Below the pieces are notes generated by a model. The model was not told the origin of the DNA. It made no database searches and saw nothing but the letters and a program-made list of their open reading frames with translations. Below are positions 42,657-46,400 of a DNA stretch of 46,400 nucleotides, in pieces. Source of the stretch: Planctomycetota bacterium (GTDB lineage Bacteria; Planctomycetota; Phycisphaerae; UBA1845); contig JAKQDH010000009.1 of assembly GCA_029558835.1 (NCBI GenBank), positions 1 through 46,400 on the forward strand. Reading direction: 5' to 3'. Numbering within the stretch: position 1 is the first letter of the stretch; each line of letters begins with the position of its first letter. Both the position numbers and the translations under genes were made by a program.

Positions 42657-43538
42657 GGTTGGGGTCAACTCTTGACAATTGATTCCGCTGAGAAAGTAAG
42701 GTCGCGCGTCGAGGCGACGGTGTTGGGGTAACTATGTAAACCTGCCGCGCCGAGTAGCGGTGGGCTCGTGTAATCAGGCGACGACTGCTGGCAGTCTTCT
42801 TTTCTACAGCAATAGTGTGCGGATCGCCACTGCAACCGGGGCGACTGCCTCCCCTTGCCGGTTTACACGGCCGGCGTGGCGACGACCGACCCCGGCAAAC
42901 GCAGGCCCTGCTTGGTCTCCCACACCAGCCGACGGTACCACCGCCGGACGTTGCACGCGGCCCCAATCAGATAGTTCTGCAGGCGGACTTCCGCCAGGCC
43001 GCGATAGCGGGCCCGCCGCAGCCCGTAGGCGCGGACCAACTCGCTGTGCGTACCTTCGATCCCGTTGCGATGGTGCATGTCCTGCCGGAACGGGGGCGGG
43101 GTCAACTCGGGTTCGGGTTTGGGGCCAACTCGTGACAATTGACAATTCAAGCTGCCGACGCAGCGCCGCGAGTTTCGACTGCATGGCTCGGTCACGCTCC
43201 GCAAGGCGTCGAGCCGCTGGACGACGCGCACCACGCCGCTGCCGTCCGCGTAGCCGAACAAACGGGCCAGATCCACCGGCCGCTCTCCGCCCAGCCGAAC
43301 GCGCAGCCACAGGCCCACACGCGGGTCCTTCTCCTCGGCAACCATCTGCATGATCAGATGCCGTGCCACCTCGTGTCCCACGCGGTGTCCCCAGCGAATC
43401 TCCTCCTGGCCGTCGTGCGCGCGAATCAAGCGTGCCACCTTTTCCCACAACGCGTCGCCGCCGAGCACCACCCCGCCGCGCGCGCCTGTGACTAACCTCG
43501 GGTATGGTATCAGAGTTGACCCCGATACCGATACCTCT
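42657..43538 (-). mobile_element. Degraded transposase remnants (IS1182-like and RAYT-like)
   Basis: A minus-strand frame of 202 codons (42863-43471) joins two unrelated pieces. Its C-terminal half, from about 43095 down (FRQDMHHRNGIEGTHSELVR, then YRGLAEVRLQNYLIGA), is like the end of IS1182/IS5-group transposases. Its N-terminal half (43145-43471, WGHRVGHEVARHL, LFGYADGSGVVRVVQRLD) is like the C-terminal HTH of REP-associated tyrosine transposases. Similar short motifs TCAACTCTTGACAATTGA (about 42661-42681) and CCAACTCGTGACAATTGA (about 43121-43141) flank the pieces. Neither transposase is complete. Confidence 0.6.
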
Positions 43539-43817
43539 GAGCACCTCGCTGCCCGCCCTCACCCCTGAGGTACGGGGAGCACGGAGCAGACGGAGACACA
43601 ACCCCCCTTGCCTTGGCGTGCCCTCCGCGCCTCCGTGGTGAACCCCGCGGCTTTGCTCTTCACTCAGCGACGCCCGGCGTCGCACTTGCAATCCTCCCAC
43701 GCTACTTGTCACCACAAAGCCCTGATTCTGCGGAATCTGCGTAATCTGCGGACAAGAGTCCGCCCCGGACGCGCGGGTGCGCAAGGTGTGCCCTCAGCGC
43801 GCAGAACCTGTCCGCAG
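43539..43817. repeat. 0.27 kb direct repeat, copy 1
   Basis: From GAGCACCTCGCTGCCCGCCC to CCTGTCCGCAG. Nearly identical to 43890-44159 but longer by a 9-base duplication in an AATCTGCG series (about 43733-43750). It contains the CGCGCCTCCGTGGTG and ATCTGCGGA sequences that are common in dispersed repeats of several bacteria (recalled). No coding signal. Confidence 0.9.
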
Positions 43818-43889
43818 ATTACTCAGATTGCTCAGATTCCAGGATCGAGCCCGGGAGCGACGCGTTTGCGCCGGGCAGGGGGCCGAGTT

Positions 43890-44159
43890 GAGCACCTCGC
43901 TGCCCGCCCTCACCCCTGAGGCACGGGGAGCACGGAGCAGACAGAGACACAACCCCCCTTGCCTTGGCGTGCCCTCCGCGCCTCCGTGGTGAGCCCCGCG
44001 GCTTTGCTCTTCACTCAGCGACGCCCGGCGTCGTACCTGCAATTCTCCCACGCTACTTGTCACCACAAAGCCCTGATTCTGCGGAATCTGCGGACAAGAG
44101 TCCGCCCCGGACGCGCAGGCGCGGAAGGTGTGCCCTCAGCGCGCAGAACCTGTCCGCAG
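43890..44159. repeat. 0.27 kb direct repeat, copy 2
   Basis: Matches copy 1 with few changes at a distance of 351 bases. Between the copies (43818-43889) lies an AGATTACTCAGATTGCTCAG series and a short unique stretch. The stretch from here to 44396 holds no gene; an AGCGATTTTTTTTCG run at about 44257-44271 could be part of a terminator, with a weak stem before it. Confidence 0.9.
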
Positions 44160-44396
44160 GACGCCCGGAGGTTTGTGTCGCACTGGATTTTCGCGCCTGA
44201 CACAAGAAGATTGGGTGCGGCTTTGGGGTGGCGGGCACGCTCTAGGGTGATTCTCGAAGGAGCTTCAGCGATTTTTTTTCGCCGCGCGCAACATTTCCGC
44301 GTCATTAAGGACAGAGAGGGTGTGGGGGCCGTGTATCCAACCCACGGCGGGTGGGGTGGCGCCCCGGCTCGGCAACTCGAACGGGGAGGAGACCGT

Positions 44397-46400
44397 ATGA
44401 CACGTCTGGTAGTGGCAGGACTTCTAGCACTTGTGGTGGTGGCGGGCGCCCCCGGCGCCCGCGCGGACATGCTGATCGGGGCATCCTGGGACGGGACGAT
44501 CTACAACATCGACCCGACCACCGGGCTGGCGACCGATGCGCGCACCACGCATAACACCGGGCTTGCTGGGATTGCTCTCTCCCCCTGCGGAGAGCTTTAC
44601 GGGTACTGGATCGGCGGCACCGGCGCACCTGGAGTGCTGGGAGTAATCGACATCCCTACGGGTACAGTGGGGTTCATAGGGAGCTTGCCGTCTCCCGGCG
44701 GCTGGAGTGAGGGTGACCTCACGGTCGATCGGGCCACTGGAACGCTCTATCTCGTCCCCCAGACTGGCGCTTTGAGCACACTTCTTTACATCGTTGACCC
44801 CAACACAGCCGGGATGACCCTAGTGGGAGAGGTTCCGATCGAGGATGCCGACCTCTCTGCTCTCGTCTTCGACGCCGCCGGCGACCTCCTCGCGCTCGAT
44901 ACCGCGCACGACACGCTGGTGAGGCTGGATCCAGGGACCGCTGGCGTGCTGGCAATCACCCCCCTGAGCTCCCCACTGGACGCAAAGGCAGGCATGACGG
45001 TCGCGCCCGATGGCACCCTCTACGTTGCCGACGGAGGCAACGCAGGAGCCTACGCCCTGTACACGCTCGACGCTCAGACCGGTGCGCTCGACCCCGTCGG
45101 CTTCACAGGGATCCCGAATGGCTGCTCCGGGTTGGCTCCGGTACCTGAGCCGGGAACGCTCGCGTTGCTCGTGTTAGGAACGGGCATCGTTGCGATGCGC
45201 CGACCTCGCAAGCAGCGCGGGTACCCCGCCTACGCGCTCGGCAGAGGTCGTCCAACCGTAGTCTCTGGAGTCCAAGCGTCGCGACTTGTCGCGTACGTCT
45301 TCGCCTCGTCTACCTTTCTCCTGGGCGCGCCGCACACACGCGTGCAAGCGCAGACCACCCGCACGGCGGACCCGTTGGGCGGCTCTCCCTCGGTTGCGAT
45401 CACACTTCACGGCGGCTTCGCAGCCTGCGGATGGAGCACGCGCACTTGGGTGGGGGAGGGGCAGGATCCACTGGTTGAGGATCCGGTCCTGCTATCACTC
45501 ACTTCACTCCCGCAAGGCGCGGAAGTCGTCGCTGCGTATATCAACTGGTCCTTTCTCACCAACGACCCTGAGGACCCGCTGCAGGCGCTCCTCACGCTCA
45601 ACGGCTCGGCGGTCCAGGGGGCACCCGCTGGGTGTGTCGCGCCCGACCTGTGCTGGCAACTGCGCGAAGAAGAGCCGCGTTTTGCGTACACTGTAGCATA
45701 CATCGCGGACGTGACCTCCATCGTACAGGCGGAGGGCGGAAACGGCACCTATACCGTGGAGGGTGTCGTCGACTTCCCGCCTCCCCCGGAAGACCCGGTC
45801 GCGCTCGGCGAGGGTATCACGCTACTCGTGATCTATAGCCACGCATCCGAGCCCAAGCGCCTCATAAATGTGTACACCGGGCTGACGACCACGGAACCGG
45901 AGTACCCCTTTGCGCGAGCCACACTTGAGTTCCGCAATGAAGCTGCGGAGTCCGTGCCCTATATCGGTTCGGTGTTCCATTTCTTCCTCAATGCTTTAGA
46001 CGGGCAGCCGTACCAGAGGTTCGATGATCCGTCTTCGTATGAAGACTACGACGCCTTCCGACTGAATGGCGTCGACATGGACGGGTTTCCGGGCACGGTA
46101 GACGTCCCGGGCCCAATACCGAACGCCTGGCAGGGCCTGCTGGGACCCTCGCCGGTGTTCAACCTCTACGATCACGCCGATGGGGATGCGTCGTGGGTCG
46201 TGCGACTCAACCACGTCGACCTTGACATTGAAACAGAGAATATTGACGACTGCATCAGTCACAGTTTCGCCGCGATCTCGTTTGTAAGCCTCGACTGGTG
46301 CGACGATGGGCCGCCGGGGGAGGGGTTCGACTGCAACGGAAACGATGTTCCCGATATCTGCGACATCTACCATGGCGCAAGCGACGACTGCAACCGAAAC
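44397..46400 (+). CDS. PEP-CTERM protein joined in frame to a DUF3344-like secreted protein, 3' end outside window
   Basis: The frame is open for 668 codons with no stop to the right edge. The ATG at 44397 follows GGGGAGGAG. Signal peptide about 1-24 (LVVAGLLALVVVAGAPGARA). Residues about 25-245 look like a beta-propeller (WDGTIYNIDPTTG, GDLTVDRATGTLYLV). At 249 a PEP-CTERM signal begins: PVPEPGTLALLVLGTGIVAM, followed by basic RRPRKQR. Translation continues: a second hydrophobic segment (297-312, LVAYVFASSTFLLGAP), then a domain like DUF3344 (about 340-625, GAEVVAAYINWSFL, TLLVIYSHASEP) and an Asp/Asn/Cys repeat (DCNGNDVPDICDIYHG) at the edge. It reads like two secreted proteins fused by loss of a stop and start. 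Confidence 0.8.
   Translation, partial: MTRLVVAGLLALVVVAGAPGARADMLIGASWDGTIYNIDPTTGLATDARTTHNTGLAGIALSPCGELYGYWIGGTGAPGVLGVIDIPTGTVGFIGSLPSPGGWSEGDLTVDRATGTLYLVPQTGALSTLLYIVDPNTAGMTLVGEVPIEDADLSALVFDAAGDLLALDTAHDTLVRLDPGTAGVLAITPLSSPLDAKAGMTVAPDGTLYVADGGNAGAYALYTLDAQTGALDPVGFTGIPNGCSGLAPVPEPGTLALLVLGTGIVAMRRPRKQRGYPAYALGRGRPTVVSGVQASRLVAYVFASSTFLLGAPHTRVQAQTTRTADPLGGSPSVAITLHGGFAACGWSTRTWVGEGQDPLVEDPVLLSLTSLPQGAEVVAAYINWSFLTNDPEDPLQALLTLNGSAVQGAPAGCVAPDLCWQLREEEPRFAYTVAYIADVTSIVQAEGGNGTYTVEGVVDFPPPPEDPVALGEGITLLVIYSHASEPKRLINVYTGLTTTEPEYPFARATLEFRNEAAESVPYIGSVFHFFLNALDGQPYQRFDDPSSYEDYDAFRLNGVDMDGFPGTVDVPGPIPNAWQGLLGPSPVFNLYDHADGDASWVVRLNHVDLDIETENIDDCISHSFAAISFVSLDWCDDGPPGEGFDCNGNDVPDICDIYHGASDDCNRN

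Noticed and set aside
1..46400. tRNA genes, rRNA genes and CRISPR arrays
   Set aside because: No T-arm GTTCGA context with a matching cloverleaf, no rRNA-like stretch and no regularly spaced repeat array was seen; the 24-base tandem units at 11935 have no spacers.

Overview
The window is GC-rich and most likely comes from the chromosome of a member of the Planctomycetota, perhaps of the Phycisphaerae. The clues are large secreted proteins ending in dockerin-type repeats, a PEP-CTERM protein together with an exosortase-associated CAAX-protease-like protein, a C-terminal repeat rich in Asp, Asn and Cys, a TPR protein carrying RNA polymerase alpha-CTD modules, leaderless-looking promoters and abundant dispersed palindromic repeats. 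The taxonomic call is inference; no rRNA gene is present.

Layout. 1-9022 (minus): three tandem gingipain-like (C25) secreted peptidases, probably one operon, the last running off the left edge. 9996-13332 (plus): threonine aldolase, a CAAX-protease-like membrane protein and a saccharopine-dehydrogenase-like oxidoreductase. 13322-15319 (minus): a receiver-HDOD regulator. 15599-16354 (plus): a sirtuin. 16634-20921 (minus): an acyl-carrier-like protein, MutS and a membrane-anchored EEP-family hydrolase. 21243-24543: an abandoned second copy of the mnmA 5' end, an ICMT-like methyltransferase (minus), mnmA and a family 9 glycosyltransferase. 24656-27324 (minus): dnaA, with a short upstream region that may be part of the origin, then a GNAT acetyltransferase. 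27797-29666 (plus): a strongly base-paired leader RNA, a small FlgM-like protein and a DUF1015 protein. 29826-31728: a complete IS1634-type insertion sequence. 32102-36098 (plus): an HtrA-like protease overlapping a DUF971 gene, a degenerate receiver protein with its own sigma70-type promoter, and a TPR / double alpha-CTD protein. 36387-37444 (plus): two lipoprotein genes overlapping at TGATG. 37506-39111 (minus): an ImmA/IrrE + DUF4411 (PIN) toxin-antitoxin-like pair whose first gene lacks the usual HTH end. 39362-42305 (plus): a SpoIID-like protein, a phosphoesterase and a methyltransferase. 42325-44396: a graveyard of a broken secreted-protein gene, two transposase remnants and a 0.27 kb direct repeat. 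44397-46400 (plus): an open reading frame joining a PEP-CTERM protein to a DUF3344-like secreted protein.

Main points of interest. (1) The leader at 27797-27940 has three nested helices and a perfect 9-bp competing or pseudoknot helix ending 13 bases before the FlgM-like start codon; I cannot assign it to a known class. (2) At least three genes end inside palindromic repeats that supply their stop codons. (3) A PEP-CTERM sorting signal lies in the middle of a long open frame. (4) The acyl-carrier-like protein has Cys where the phosphopantetheine Ser should be. (5) The TPR / double alpha-CTD protein could contact DNA or RNA polymerase factors. (6) The mnmA 5' end was duplicated together with its -10 box.

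All functional names rest on reading motifs by eye; no database search was possible.
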